From Bog-473 sp963777485 (lineage in GTDB: Bacteria; Actinomycetota; Acidimicrobiia; Acidimicrobiales; RAAP-2): a stretch of 64,000 nucleotides of DNA. Shown here piece by piece: positions 28,622 through 37,327 of this stretch. Positions within the stretch are counted from its first letter, which is position 1, and each line of letters opens with the position of its first letter. The translations under genes and the position numbers were made by a program. The notes under the pieces are model-generated. The model saw only the letters and a program-made list of their open reading frames with translations, did not search any database and was not told the DNA's origin. Where the stretch lies: positions 744,001 to 808,000 of the forward strand of contig CAVZQP010000002.1 of NCBI GenBank assembly GCA_963777485.1. The letters are read 5' to 3'.

Positions 28622-29142
28622 GCCAGAGCCAACGGACCGAGAAGGCGATCCTCGCGGGCGGGTGCTTCTGGGGCATGCAGGATCTGATCCGCAAGCGCCC
28701 GGGCGTGCTCGGGACGCGGGTCGGCTACACCGGCGGCAACGTCGAGAACGCCACCTATCGCAACCACGAGGGTCACGCCGAGGCGATCGAGATCGTTTTC
28801 GACCCCGACCAGATCTCCTACCGCGACATCCTCGAGTTCTTCTTCCAGATCCACGACCCCACGACCCTCAACCGCCAGGGCAACGACAGGGGCACCAGCT
28901 ATCGCTCGGCGATCTTCTGCGTGAGCGACGAACAGCGCCGCGTCGCCGAGGACACCATCGCCGACGTGGAGGCATCGGGGCTCTGGCCCGGCAAGGTCGT
29001 CACCGAGGTGACGCCGGCGGGCCCGTTCTGGGAGGCCGAGCCCGAGCACCAGGACTATCTGGAGCGCTACCCCAACGGCTACACCTGCCACTTCCCGCGC
29101 CCGGGCTGGGTGCTGCCCCGGCGCAGCGAGAGCGTGGGCTGA
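28618..29142 (+). CDS. msrA: Peptide-methionine (S)-S-oxide reductase MsrA
   Basis: Reduces the S-epimer of methionine sulfoxide, complementing MsrB. The 174-residue protein shows the catalytic GGCFWG with Cys16, VGYTGG, NHEGHAEAIEIVFDP, FFQIHDPTTLNRQGND and the EPEHQDYLERYP segment. ATG at 28618 overlaps the msrB stop by 4 bases and is preceded by AAGGAGG, so the two repair enzymes are made together. Confidence 0.97.
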   Translation: MSQSQRTEKAILAGGCFWGMQDLIRKRPGVLGTRVGYTGGNVENATYRNHEGHAEAIEIVFDPDQISYRDILEFFFQIHDPTTLNRQGNDRGTSYRSAIFCVSDEQRRVAEDTIADVEASGLWPGKVVTEVTPAGPFWEAEPEHQDYLERYPNGYTCHFPRPGWVLPRRSESVG

Positions 29143-29160
29143 ACCCAACCTTCTGAAGAC

Positions 29161-29199
29161 CAGCACCAGCACCAGCCTCAGCCTCAGCCTCAGCCCGGA
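29161..29199. repeat. Short tandem CAGCAC / CAGCCT repeats
   Basis: A 6-base microsatellite in the gap between msrA and the convergent methyltransferase: three CAGCAC-like units followed by several CAGCCT units. Such runs can change length by slippage. No coding function is seen. Confidence 0.7.
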
Positions 29200-29229
29200 G
29201 CCCCGGAGTCCCCGAGCCGCTGAGCCGCC

Positions 29230-30078
29230 CTACGAAAAGGCGTGCACAACGGCGCGGTAGTTGAGGCTCGGCGCGGACGCCGGCGGGATCGGCAGGCCAC
29301 CGACCCGGGACCCCAGTTTCTGGCGCAACGAAGGCCCACCCTCCGAACGCGCGGGCGGCGGCGGCGGCCCGATCACGGTGCGCACCTCGCTGAACCCGGC
29401 CGCCCGGCACAGGTTGTGCAGCGCCTCGATCGTGGGCACGTACCAGTTGCCGAAGTCGACGCGCAGGTCGCTCCCCGCGTGGAACTGCATCAGCACCTCG
29501 CGATCGAAGCCCTGGATGTGCACGGCCTCCGTCTCGATCACCGCCACCTCCTTGGTCACGGCGCGCAAACGCTCGAGACAGGTGAGCGGCTCCTTCATGT
29601 GGTACAGCACCCCGAGATACAGCACCACGTCGAACACCCCGAGCTCATCGAGGTCGACTTTCTGGAAGTCGCCGACCACCGGCTCGACCTTGGAGTCCAG
29701 CGCCGCCTTGGCGAAGTTGAAGCCCCGCTGGCCCGGCAGGTCCGGCCGCCAGAAGTCGGTCTCGTCCCTCGATTGGTCGGGCAGCGTCCCGTTGGCGATG
29801 CACTCGGCCCAGTACGCACCCCGGGCCACGAAGTCGACGCCCCAGGCGTAATGGTCGAGCGCCACGACCCGGCCCGCTCCCGCCCGCTCGGCGGCGAAGG
29901 AGAACTTGCCGTCCCACGCCCCGATGTCGAGCACGCTGCGGCCGCTCACGTCGGGGATCACGCCCGCCGAGGTCTCCTGGACGCTGATGCCCTTGGTGAC
30001 CACGCCGTTGCCCAGGTCGATCGTGTGGTACCAGCCGAACGCGTCCGCTTGGGCCTGCAACTCTTCCGGTGTCGTCAC
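29230..30078 (-). CDS. SAM-dependent methyltransferase, CmoB/DUF1698-like
   Basis: A 282-residue class I methyltransferase. SAM motif I is VLDIGAWDGKFSFAAE, followed by VVALDHYAW (motif II) and FDVVLYLGVLYHMKEPL (motif IV region), a set typical of the DUF1698 group that includes the tRNA carboxymethyltransferase CmoB and many actinobacterial sugar or small-molecule methyltransferases. The preceding HTIDLGNGVVTKGIS matches the family's N-terminal region. GTG at 30078 is chosen since the 122 codons upstream in frame read as antisense of the Nudix gene. The substrate is unknown. Confidence 0.86.
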   Translation of the reverse strand: MTTPEELQAQADAFGWYHTIDLGNGVVTKGISVQETSAGVIPDVSGRSVLDIGAWDGKFSFAAERAGAGRVVALDHYAWGVDFVARGAYWAECIANGTLPDQSRDETDFWRPDLPGQRGFNFAKAALDSKVEPVVGDFQKVDLDELGVFDVVLYLGVLYHMKEPLTCLERLRAVTKEVAVIETEAVHIQGFDREVLMQFHAGSDLRVDFGNWYVPTIEALHNLCRAAGFSEVRTVIGPPPPPARSEGGPSLRQKLGSRVGGLPIPPASAPSLNYRAVVHAFS

Positions 30079-30123
30079 GGCCCGAGAGCGTAGCCAGCGC
30101 GGCGTTGCCCCTAAGTTGGCCTG

Positions 30124-30882
30124 GTGGCGCCCCCCGTCCCTCCCCAGGTGGTCCCGCGCCCAGTCGATTGGCGGCCTGGCGGCCCACCGCCCTGGGCCGG
30201 CCTTCCATCGGAGCGGCGTGCTTTCATCGGCCTCGACCGGGTGCTCGCCGCGCTCGACGTCGTCGGGCAGGCCGGCGCGGTGCCGGCCGACGTGGGCAAG
30301 GACGGGATCTTCGAGGCGCCGGTCGTCGGCGAGATGCCGGCGCCCCTCCACGACGTCAACGCCGGTGTGCTCGCCGCGTGCTTCGAGGAGCGTGGCGAGG
30401 CGCGTCTCGTGCTCACCCGGCGCTCCACCGGCCTGCGGACGCACCAGGGCCAGGTGAGCTTCCCCGGCGGCCGCCTCGAAGAGGGCGAGGACGCAGTGGC
30501 GGCCGCCCTACGCGAGGCGTTCGAGGAGGTCGACCTCGACCCGTGTCTCGTGACGACGGTCGGCTGGCTCCACCCGGTGCTGACCATGGTGTCGGCGTCG
30601 TTCATCTTGCCGGTGCTCGGCACCGTCGATGGACGTCCCGATCTGGTCGCCAACCCGAGCGAGGTGGAGCGCATCTTCGACGTCTCGCTGGCCGAACTGG
30701 CCGACCCGGCCATCTTCCACGAGGAGCGCTGGCGCATCCCGGGCCGCGTGATCGCCGGTTCGGAGGACGGCTCGTTCCCGGTGTGGTTCTTCGAGATATC
30801 GGGCGAACTCGTCTGGGGTGCGACGGCGCGCATGCTGCACGAGCTGTTGCGCGTCGTCTTGATCGAGCCCGACGAGGCCTGA
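30124..30882 (+). CDS. Nudix hydrolase, CoA pyrophosphatase-like
   Basis: A 252-residue Nudix protein. The Nudix box GRLEEGEDAVAAALREAFEEVDL (read in halves GRLEEGED and REAFEEVDL) is intact apart from Asp for the last Gly. The upstream LTRRSTGLRTHQGQVSFPGG matches the UPF0035 signature that marks CoA pyrophosphatases, enzymes that split CoA or acyl-CoA into phosphopantetheine and 3',5'-ADP. GTG at 30124 starts 45 bases from the divergent methyltransferase start. An N-terminal proline-rich stretch of about 30 residues precedes the domain. Confidence 0.9.
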   Translation: MAPPVPPQVVPRPVDWRPGGPPPWAGLPSERRAFIGLDRVLAALDVVGQAGAVPADVGKDGIFEAPVVGEMPAPLHDVNAGVLAACFEERGEARLVLTRRSTGLRTHQGQVSFPGGRLEEGEDAVAAALREAFEEVDLDPCLVTTVGWLHPVLTMVSASFILPVLGTVDGRPDLVANPSEVERIFDVSLAELADPAIFHEERWRIPGRVIAGSEDGSFPVWFFEISGELVWGATARMLHELLRVVLIEPDEA

Positions 30883-30910
30883 CCGTCTCCGGCTCGGGCG
30901 TCGCTGTCCG

Positions 30911-31453
30911 TCAGGCTCCCTGACCGGGATCGCGCCCGGTGTAGGCCAGAAGCTTCTCTTGGGCGGAGGCGTCCGAGCCGATATTGATCTCGGGCTTGAA
31001 CACGCCCTTGCGCTGCTCGTCGGTGAAGCGGCCGTGAATCATTTGGTAGGCGGCGTTGGGCAGGCCCTGCGGCATCGTCGAATCCTGTCCCGTCGATACC
31101 GCCAGGTCCCACCCGTGGAGCAGCTGGTCGCTGAACGCGATGCCCAGGGCGGGACCCGTCTTCTCGATGGTGCCGGGCTTGCCGAAGGTGCGCAGCGTGT
31201 CGGCCCGGGCTTGCTCGAAGTCCGATCCCGGATTGCCGCTGAGCAGATCAGGTGGGTCTGGGGAGAGCTGCACGTCTTCTCCCCGCGCCGACCCGGCGAA
31301 GTACCTCTGTGTCTCGAGCATGTGGCTCATCAGGGTTCGAACGTTCCAACCGTCGCAGTTGGTCGGAGCATCCAGCTCCGTCGACGCGCCCCGAACCAAC
31401 GTAGCGGTCCACTCGCTGGCTTGTGCGTACAGATCCAACAGGTCGAGATCCAT
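30911..31453 (-). CDS. TIGR03086-type DinB-like metal-binding protein
   Basis: A 180-residue four-helix protein of the mycothiol-dependent maleylpyruvate isomerase / DinB fold, subgroup TIGR03086. Typical segments are CDGWNVRTLMSHMLE (metal-binding histidine in SHM), FSDQLLHGWDLAVSTG with the HGWDLA signature, and the C-terminal AYTGRDP. Members may use mycothiol as cofactor; the reaction of this one is unknown. ATG at 31453 has GAGAGGAGG-like sequence upstream. It converges on the Nudix gene. Confidence 0.85.
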   Translation of the reverse strand: MDLDLLDLYAQASEWTATLVRGASTELDAPTNCDGWNVRTLMSHMLETQRYFAGSARGEDVQLSPDPPDLLSGNPGSDFEQARADTLRTFGKPGTIEKTGPALGIAFSDQLLHGWDLAVSTGQDSTMPQGLPNAAYQMIHGRFTDEQRKGVFKPEINIGSDASAQEKLLAYTGRDPGQGA

Positions 31454-31570
31454 CGGTGCCTCCTCTCAGCCCTCCCTGTAGATACCCACGTCGGCTCGAG
31501 GTACGCCCGTCGGTGACCTGGTGTTGTACCGTTCTTCTCCTGCGGGGGGACCTGGCGGAAGGATCCCGAG

Positions 31571-33112
31571 GTGGTTGTTCTAGATCGTGGCGGAAATCGA
31601 CAGAAGCTCGCGCGCCTGTTTCTGGCGGCCGCGGGTGCGGCGTTGCTCTGCACGGCACTCCTGACGCCGATCGGTGTGAGCGGGGCAGCGACGACGGGGA
31701 CGATCGCGGAGTTCCCACTCCCCACGCCGAAGGCGTTCCCGCAGTGGATCACCGAAGGGCCGAACGGAGCGGTCTGGGTGAGCGGGGGTGCGGGCGGGAC
31801 CTTCAACGTGTATGAGGTCTCGCCCACCGGCGTGGTGACCGAGTTCCCAGCGCCCCAGGCGCAGTCGGACCTGGCCGGGATCGCGACCGGCGCGGACGGC
31901 AACCTCTGGATGGCCGAATGGACCTACAACCTCCCGAGCTGCTCGGGCGACATCGTGCGCATGACACCCACCGGCAAGGCCGTGGTCTATCCAACGATCG
32001 GTTACGCGCCGACCCATGTGACCGAGGGCGCGGACGGCAACGTCTGGTTCTCCTCGAACGCCTGCCCCAACAATCCCCCCGCGCTCGGGCGCATCACACC
32101 CGCCGGCGTCGTCACCGAGTTTCCGATCACCACGGGTTCGGGTGGTGGCGCATATGGGCTCACGTCTGGACCGGACGGAGACCTGTGGTTCACCCTGGGT
32201 ACCACGACCGGGAAGATGACGACCCAGGGAGTCCCGACTCTCTACACGGGCAACGCGGAGGGCGACGTCGAGAGCGAGATCGCAACGGGGCCTGATGGCA
32301 AGCTCTGGTACACCGACGGAGCTGGGGTGAACAGCATCACCACCTCGGGCGTCGTCACCGAGTATCCCCTCGGCGGAGATCCGTTCGGGATCGTCGCGGG
32401 GCAGGGCAACAGTCTCGTAGTGACGCTGTTCGGAGGCAACGCGATCGATCAACTTGACCTGAACGGCAACGTGCTGGAGTCCACGCCGACGCCGACGCAG
32501 CCCTCGGGACCTCTCCAAATCACGGAGGGCTCGGACGGAAACTTCTGGTTCCCCGAGCAGAACGCCGACGCCGTGGGACGGTTCTCCACCACCGGAGGCG
32601 GCGCAACGCCGACCACCGTGACGGTATCGAAATCACCCTTCTACTCGGAGTACGGCCAGAGTGTCACCCTCACCGCGACCGTGACGCCGACCGACGGGGG
32701 CGGAACTGTGTCCTTCACGGGCGATGGCCAGTCGGTGGGCTGCCTCAACGTGGCGCTCGCGTTTACCGGGGGCGCCTATGAGGCCACGTGCACGACCTCT
32801 GCGCTGCCCTACGGCGACTACGACGTTGTCGCCAGCTACTCGGGCGACACCCTGTATCAGCCCGGTCAGGGAACGCTGTATCAGTACAACTCACAGGCGC
32901 AGACGGCCATGACCGCCAAGCCGCTCTCATCCTCGAGTCGTACGTCAACGGAGGGCCCACGGTGTCTGCGACCTTGGTCTCAACGGCGAGCGGTCAGCCG
33001 CTCGGCGGCCAGACCGTGCGTTTCTACCTGTCGGATACTGACGAGACACTCATCTGCAAAGCGACCACGAACGCGAGAGGTGTGGCGACCTGCAAGGGCC
33101 CCTCGTCACTGA
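31571..33112 (+). CDS. Secreted Vgb-like propeller + Ig-like protein, frameshifted at 3' end
   Basis: A 513-codon frame with a signal peptide (LFLAAAGAALLCTALLTPIG) and a seven-bladed propeller of streptogramin-lyase (Vgb) type, shown by recurring I-T-x-G-x-DGNLWF units (for example VTEGADGNVWF, ITEGSDGNFWF). A bacterial Ig-like domain follows (about 353-437: VTLTATVTPTDGGGTVSFTG). From about residue 450 the frame reads as arginine/serine-rich nonsense, while the -1 frame continues a second Ig-like domain to 33210. One missing base near 32915-32950 would restore a single protein of about 546 residues. It could be a recent mutation, a sequencing error or rarely a programmed shift. Confidence 0.7.
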   Translation: MVVLDRGGNRQKLARLFLAAAGAALLCTALLTPIGVSGAATTGTIAEFPLPTPKAFPQWITEGPNGAVWVSGGAGGTFNVYEVSPTGVVTEFPAPQAQSDLAGIATGADGNLWMAEWTYNLPSCSGDIVRMTPTGKAVVYPTIGYAPTHVTEGADGNVWFSSNACPNNPPALGRITPAGVVTEFPITTGSGGGAYGLTSGPDGDLWFTLGTTTGKMTTQGVPTLYTGNAEGDVESEIATGPDGKLWYTDGAGVNSITTSGVVTEYPLGGDPFGIVAGQGNSLVVTLFGGNAIDQLDLNGNVLESTPTPTQPSGPLQITEGSDGNFWFPEQNADAVGRFSTTGGGATPTTVTVSKSPFYSEYGQSVTLTATVTPTDGGGTVSFTGDGQSVGCLNVALAFTGGAYEATCTTSALPYGDYDVVASYSGDTLYQPGQGTLYQYNSQAQTAMTAKPLSSSSRTSTEGPRCLRPWSQRRAVSRSAARPCVSTCRILTRHSSAKRPRTREVWRPARAPRH

Positions 33113-33210
33113 ACGGCAAGCTCAGTAGCGTGAAGACGTACCTGGCGTCCTACGATGGCGTCGTTGACTACGGCGCCAGCGATGCCTTTGGGAAGATCAA
33201 TCTCCTTTAG
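32920..33210 (+). other. Displaced 3' coding segment of the Vgb-like gene (-1 frame)
   Basis: In the frame starting one base earlier, this segment encodes LESYVNGGPTVSATLVSTAS, GQPLGGQTVRFYL, TTNARGVATCKG and a clean stop at 33208-33210. This is the plan of a second bacterial Ig-like domain and follows naturally from the first. It has no start codon or ribosome-binding site of its own, so it is the detached end of the preceding gene rather than a separate gene. Confidence 0.7.
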
Positions 33211-33218
33211 TTTCGCCC

Positions 33219-33869
33219 TCAGTCCGCGAAGGTGACCGAGAGCACGCCGAGGAGGCCGAACGACACGTCGAGCGCGTCGCCCGGTGCGACCGATACCGGC
33301 GGCACGACCGAGCCGCAGATGATTCGCTGGCCCGATTCGAGCACGCTGCCGTGTGCGGACAGGTAGGAGCGCACGAAGGCGACGGTGACGGCAGGGTCCT
33401 TCGTCAGCTTGCCTTCGGCGACGACCGCGCCGTCCTTGGTCACGGTCGTCGCCATCGCCATGGGGTCTGCGCCCGGCACCTCAGGGCCGAAGACCACGCC
33501 GTGGTGACAGATGTTGCCGGCCAGCACCGGCTCGATGTCGTCGAACGAGATGTCGAGGTCGACCAGCTCGAGCGCCGGCCCGAGACCGGCGATCTCCCCG
33601 TCGTCACCGACGCGCACCGCCAGCTCGACCTCGACCGCAGGGGCCACCCAGCCTGCGAGTGAGACGGTGGCACCCGGCTCGACGACCCGGGTGTCGGTGA
33701 GGTAGCCCACGACCGCGTCGCTCAGCCCGAAGTGTTGCTGGATCGCCGGCGTGTCGAACCCGATCTTCCAGCCGATGCCGGTGGCGCCGGCCGCCAGGTC
33801 GTCGGCCCGTCGGGCGAACTGCGTCTGCATCCCGCGGCTGACGGAGGAAGAGGTGTCGGGACCGGGCAC
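33219..33869 (-). CDS. 2-keto-4-pentenoate hydratase / fumarylacetoacetase-family protein
   Basis: A 216-residue FAH-superfamily protein. The hydratase-type N-terminus GIGWKIGFDTPAIQQHFGL (the G-x-K-x-G family signature), VEVELAVRV with metal-ligand glutamates, and LELVDLDISFDD match the MhpD/DmpE-like hydratases that add water to 2-hydroxypentadienoates in aromatic meta-cleavage routes. It is somewhat shorter than the usual 260 residues, and the start is uncertain: GTG at 33869 or ATG at 33830. No other catabolic gene is adjacent, so the physiological substrate is open. It converges on the Vgb-like gene with an 8-base gap. Confidence 0.8.
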   Translation of the reverse strand: MPGPDTSSSVSRGMQTQFARRADDLAAGATGIGWKIGFDTPAIQQHFGLSDAVVGYLTDTRVVEPGATVSLAGWVAPAVEVELAVRVGDDGEIAGLGPALELVDLDISFDDIEPVLAGNICHHGVVFGPEVPGADPMAMATTVTKDGAVVAEGKLTKDPAVTVAFVRSYLSAHGSVLESGQRIICGSVVPPVSVAPGDALDVSFGLLGVLSVTFAD

Positions 33870-33998
33870 CGGGGCAGTCTCGCGCCTTGGTCGCCCATCG
33901 GGACGAACGCGAAAATGACACCGCAGAACTTCCACTGAATTCGGGGGGTCGAGATGCGCTGACCATACGAGTTCTCCGCTCGCGGTCACCGCTGCGCA

Positions 33999-34286
33999 TC
34001 AGAGGTCGCTCGGCGGGTTCTGCTCCTCGCTCGATGCGTCCGGCGTTGGCTCCGGCGGGGGTGCCTTGCGGACGTCCCATTGCACCGGCTCGTCGCTCCC
34101 GGTGCCGCCGCTTCTCGGGCCGCCGTGCCAGGGCCCGCCCGGGCCGCGGCGCCCACGGGCGCGAAAGACCCGCAGCCCGATGGCCAGCGCGATGAAGATC
34201 GCGGCCAACGGCAGCGACGTGCCGGAGTGACCGCCGAGGAACAGGGCGGGGTTTGACAGATCTGGAGGCAGAAGCGCCACGGGCAA
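33999..34286 (-). CDS. Small single-pass membrane protein, hypothetical
   Basis: A 95-residue product with one hydrophobic helix (LPLAAIFIALAIGLRVF, about 25-41), then a Gly/Arg/Pro-rich basic stretch and an acidic C-terminus. Third codon positions are GC-rich. The start is taken as TTG at 34286; a GTG two codons later is equally possible. No family is recognised. It lies 129 bases upstream of the hydratase-like gene on the same strand. Confidence 0.5.
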   Translation of the reverse strand: MPVALLPPDLSNPALFLGGHSGTSLPLAAIFIALAIGLRVFRARGRRGPGGPWHGGPRSGGTGSDEPVQWDVRKAPPPEPTPDASSEEQNPPSDL

Positions 34287-34557
34287 GGCACGCTAGACCC
34301 GAGGGTGCGCGACCGGGTCGCGCCGCCGACCGCTGCCGCCGGGACGGGTCCGGCGGTCGGGCGCGGTGGCCCGTCTGGGCCGAAATCCGAGGCTCGGCGG
34401 GGCCGAATTCGTGCGCCGGGAGAGCCTGAGGCGACGCCGGGGCGGAGTAGGATGGAGGATCGTCGGCGTGTCGGGCCCGGCGTTCGCAATTGAGTCCTAG
34501 AGACTGGCCGGCGGTGGTGGATCCGTCCCGGCCACCCGAATGCCGGAGGGCGAACAA

Positions 34558-35721
34558 GTGGCAGACATCGAGATCGGCATTTTCAAGTCGGGGCGCCGGG
34601 CCTACGGGTTCGACGACATCGCGATCGTCCCGAGCCGGCGGACCCGGGACCCCGAGGACGTCGACATCTCGTGGGAGATCGACGCCTACAAGTTCGAGCT
34701 GCCGTTGCTCGGCGCGGCGATGGACGGGGTGATGAGCCCGGCCACGGCTATCGAGCTGGGGAGGCTCGGCGGGTTGGGCGTGCTGAACCTCGAGGGGCTC
34801 TGGACCCGCTACGAGGACCCGACGTCGCTGTTCGACGAGATCCGGGAGCTTGACGACGAGAAGGCCACATCGCGGATGCAGCAGATGTACCAGGAGCCGA
34901 TCATCCCCGAGTTGGTGACGGCCCGCATTCGTGAGATGAAGGAGGCGGGGATCACGACGGCCGCCTCGGTGACGCCGCAGCGGACCGAGCAGCTGGCGCC
35001 GGCGATCCTCGCGGGCGAGCTCGACGTGCTCGTGATCCAGGGGACCGTGGTGTCGGCCGAGCACGTGTCGAAGACGGTGGAGCCCTTGAACCTGAAGCGC
35101 TTCATCCGTGAGTTCGAGATCCCGGTGATCGTCGGGGGCTGTGCGTCGTACCAGGCGGGGCTCCACCTGATGCGCACCGGGGCGGTCGGCGTCCTGGTCG
35201 GTGTCGGCCCGGGGAACGCCTGCACGACCCGTGGTGTGTTGGGTCTCGGCGTGCCGCAGGCGACAGCCATCGCCGACGTCGCCGGGGCGCGGATGCGGCA
35301 CCTGGACGAGACGGGCGTCTACGTGCACGTCATCGCCGACGGCGGGATGTCCAAGGGCGGCGACGTGGCCAAGGCCATCACGTGCGGCGCCGATGCCGTC
35401 ATGCTGGGGTCGCCCCTGTCGTCGGCGTTCGAGGCGCCCGCCCGCGGCTTCCACTGGGGCATGGCGACGTTCCATCCCACCTTGCCCCGAGGTGCACGGG
35501 TGCGCACGGGTGTGCGCGGGTCCCTGCGTGAAATCCTGCTCGGCCCGGCCCACGAGAACGACGGCCGCATGAACCTGTTCGGCGCGCTCCGAACGGCGAT
35601 GGCGACGTGCGGCTACGAGACGGTCAAGGAGTTCCAGAAGGCCGAGGTCATGGTCGCGCCGTCGCTCCAGACCGAGGGCAAGCAGCTACAGCGCGCGCAG
35701 GGCGTGGGGATGGGGCACTGA
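34558..35721 (+). CDS. guaB3: GuaB3 family IMP dehydrogenase-related protein
   Basis: A 387-residue TIM-barrel protein of the GuaB3 type found in actinobacteria and cyanobacteria. It has no CBS domain. The N-terminal FDDIAIVPSRRTRDPEDVDI and LPLLGAAMDGVMSP are GuaB3-specific, and the IMPDH active-site loop is preserved as GVGPGNACTTRGVLG with the catalytic cysteine, followed by ADGGMSKGGDVAKAI for phosphate binding. GTG at 34558 is set by GGAGGG at 34545-34550. It lies 10 bases before guaA, in line with GMP synthesis. The main guaB, usually adjacent, is not in the window. Confidence 0.93.
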   Translation: MADIEIGIFKSGRRAYGFDDIAIVPSRRTRDPEDVDISWEIDAYKFELPLLGAAMDGVMSPATAIELGRLGGLGVLNLEGLWTRYEDPTSLFDEIRELDDEKATSRMQQMYQEPIIPELVTARIREMKEAGITTAASVTPQRTEQLAPAILAGELDVLVIQGTVVSAEHVSKTVEPLNLKRFIREFEIPVIVGGCASYQAGLHLMRTGAVGVLVGVGPGNACTTRGVLGLGVPQATAIADVAGARMRHLDETGVYVHVIADGGMSKGGDVAKAITCGADAVMLGSPLSSAFEAPARGFHWGMATFHPTLPRGARVRTGVRGSLREILLGPAHENDGRMNLFGALRTAMATCGYETVKEFQKAEVMVAPSLQTEGKQLQRAQGVGMGH

Positions 35722-35731
35722 GCCCCGCCGC

Positions 35732-37327
35732 GTGACCGAAACCGTCCTCGTCGTCGACTTCGGGGCGCAGTACGCCCGGCTGATCGCCCGCCGTGTGCGC
35801 GAGGCGCACGTCTACTCCGAGATAGTCCCGTCCTCTATCTCCGTCGAGGAGATACGGGCGCGGGCGCCGAAGGGGATCATCTTCAGCGGCGGGCCGAAGT
35901 CGGTGTACGAGACGCCGGCACCGACGATCGATCCGGGGATCTACGAGCTCGGGATCCCGATTTTGGGCTTGTGTTACGGCGCGCAGTTGATGGCGTTGCA
36001 GCTCGGTGGGACCGTGTCGCGGACGGGAGCGGGGGAGTACGGGCGTACGGCCTTGTCGTTGTCTCCGTCGGGTGGGAAGTCGCCGCTGTTCCCCGACTGG
36101 CCGGCCACGTCGTCGGTGTGGATGAGCCACGGCGACGCCATCACCGAGGTGCCGCCGGGCTTTGTGGCGACGGCGTCGTCGGGCGGGGCGCCGGTGGCCG
36201 CCATGCACGACGTCGAGCGGCGCTTGTTCGGGCTGCAGTTCCACCCCGAGGTGGTGCACACCGACCGGGGCGGCGAAGTGTTCGACCACTTCCTGATGGA
36301 CGTGTGCGGGTGTGCGCCGGGGTGGACGCACGTCTCGATCATCGAGCTGCAGGTGGAGGCGGTGCAGGCGCAGGTCGGTTCCGACCGGGTGCTGTGCGCG
36401 CTGTCGGGCGGGGTGGACAGCGCCGTTGCGGCTGCGTTGGTGCACAAGGCGGTGGGGACGCAGCTGACGTGCGTGTTCGTCGACACGGGCCTGATGCGGG
36501 CCGGCGAGGCGGACCAGGTCGAGGACACCTTCCGGCGCCAGTTCAAGGTGGAACTGGTCCACGTGAAGGCGGCGGACCGCTACTTCGCGGCGCTGTCCGG
36601 AGTCACGGACCCGGAGCGCAAACGCAAGATCATCGGGGAGCTGTTCATCCGTATCTTCGAGGAGGTGGCGCGGGACCTCGGGGCCGGGGGGTCGGGTGCC
36701 GATGGCGGTGGCTCGGACGACGGTGCCGCGCACGGCGACGGGCCGCGCTTCTTGGTCCAGGGGACGCTGTACCCCGACGTGATCGAGTCGGGGAGCGACA
36801 CGGCGGCGAACATCAAGTCACACCACAACGTGGGCGGCCTGCCCGAGGATCTGGACTTCGAGCTCGTCGAGCCGTTGCGGCTCCTGTTCAAGGACGAAGT
36901 GCGCGCGGTGGGCGAGGAGCTCGGCCTGCCCCACGAGATCGTGTGGCGCCAGCCCTTCCCCGGTCCCGGTTTGGGCGTGCGCATCATCGGCGAGGTCACG
37001 CCGGAGCGGGCCGAGATCCTGCGTGCCGCGGACGCCGTGGTCGTCGAGGAGATCCGGCGGGCGGGGTTGTACCGCGAGCTGTGGCAGTCCTTCGCCGTGA
37101 TGCCGGCGGTACGGACCGTCGGCGTGATGGGCGACGGCCGCACGTACGCGTACCCCATCGTCATCCGCGCCGTCACGAGCGACGACGCCATGACGGCGGA
37201 CTGGGCCCGCCTGCCCTACGACCTCGTCGAACGCATCGCCTCGCGCATCATCAACGAGGTGGAGGGCGTGAACCGCGTGGCTTTGGACGTGACCTCGAAG
37301 CCGCCCGGCACGATCGAGTGGGAGTGA
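35732..37327 (+). CDS. guaA: GMP synthase (glutamine-hydrolysing)
   Basis: Converts XMP to GMP with ATP and glutamine. The 531-residue protein has the N-terminal class I glutaminase (Cys81 in LGLCYGAQ; His/Glu in LQFHPEVVH), the ATP pyrophosphatase P-loop LCALSGGVDSAVAAAL and the C-terminal dimerisation domain ending KPPGTIEWE. A low-complexity Gly/Ser/Asp insertion of about 20 residues (around 324-344) between ATP-PPase segments is unusual. GTG at 35732 follows guaB3 by 10 bases; the stop overlaps pcrA by 4 bases. Confidence 0.97.
   Translation: MTETVLVVDFGAQYARLIARRVREAHVYSEIVPSSISVEEIRARAPKGIIFSGGPKSVYETPAPTIDPGIYELGIPILGLCYGAQLMALQLGGTVSRTGAGEYGRTALSLSPSGGKSPLFPDWPATSSVWMSHGDAITEVPPGFVATASSGGAPVAAMHDVERRLFGLQFHPEVVHTDRGGEVFDHFLMDVCGCAPGWTHVSIIELQVEAVQAQVGSDRVLCALSGGVDSAVAAALVHKAVGTQLTCVFVDTGLMRAGEADQVEDTFRRQFKVELVHVKAADRYFAALSGVTDPERKRKIIGELFIRIFEEVARDLGAGGSGADGGGSDDGAAHGDGPRFLVQGTLYPDVIESGSDTAANIKSHHNVGGLPEDLDFELVEPLRLLFKDEVRAVGEELGLPHEIVWRQPFPGPGLGVRIIGEVTPERAEILRAADAVVVEEIRRAGLYRELWQSFAVMPAVRTVGVMGDGRTYAYPIVIRAVTSDDAMTADWARLPYDLVERIASRIINEVEGVNRVALDVTSKPPGTIEWE

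Noticed and set aside
33604..35553. A 649-codon minus-strand frame opposite guaB3 and the hydratase-like gene
   Set aside because: Spans two real genes and yields low-complexity Arg/Pro-rich sequence; no start signal.
35971..37323. In-frame extension upstream of pcrA, giving a 1282-residue product
   Set aside because: The extension is a shadow of guaA; a GTG overlapping the guaA stop gives a normal helicase with a short acidic N-terminus.
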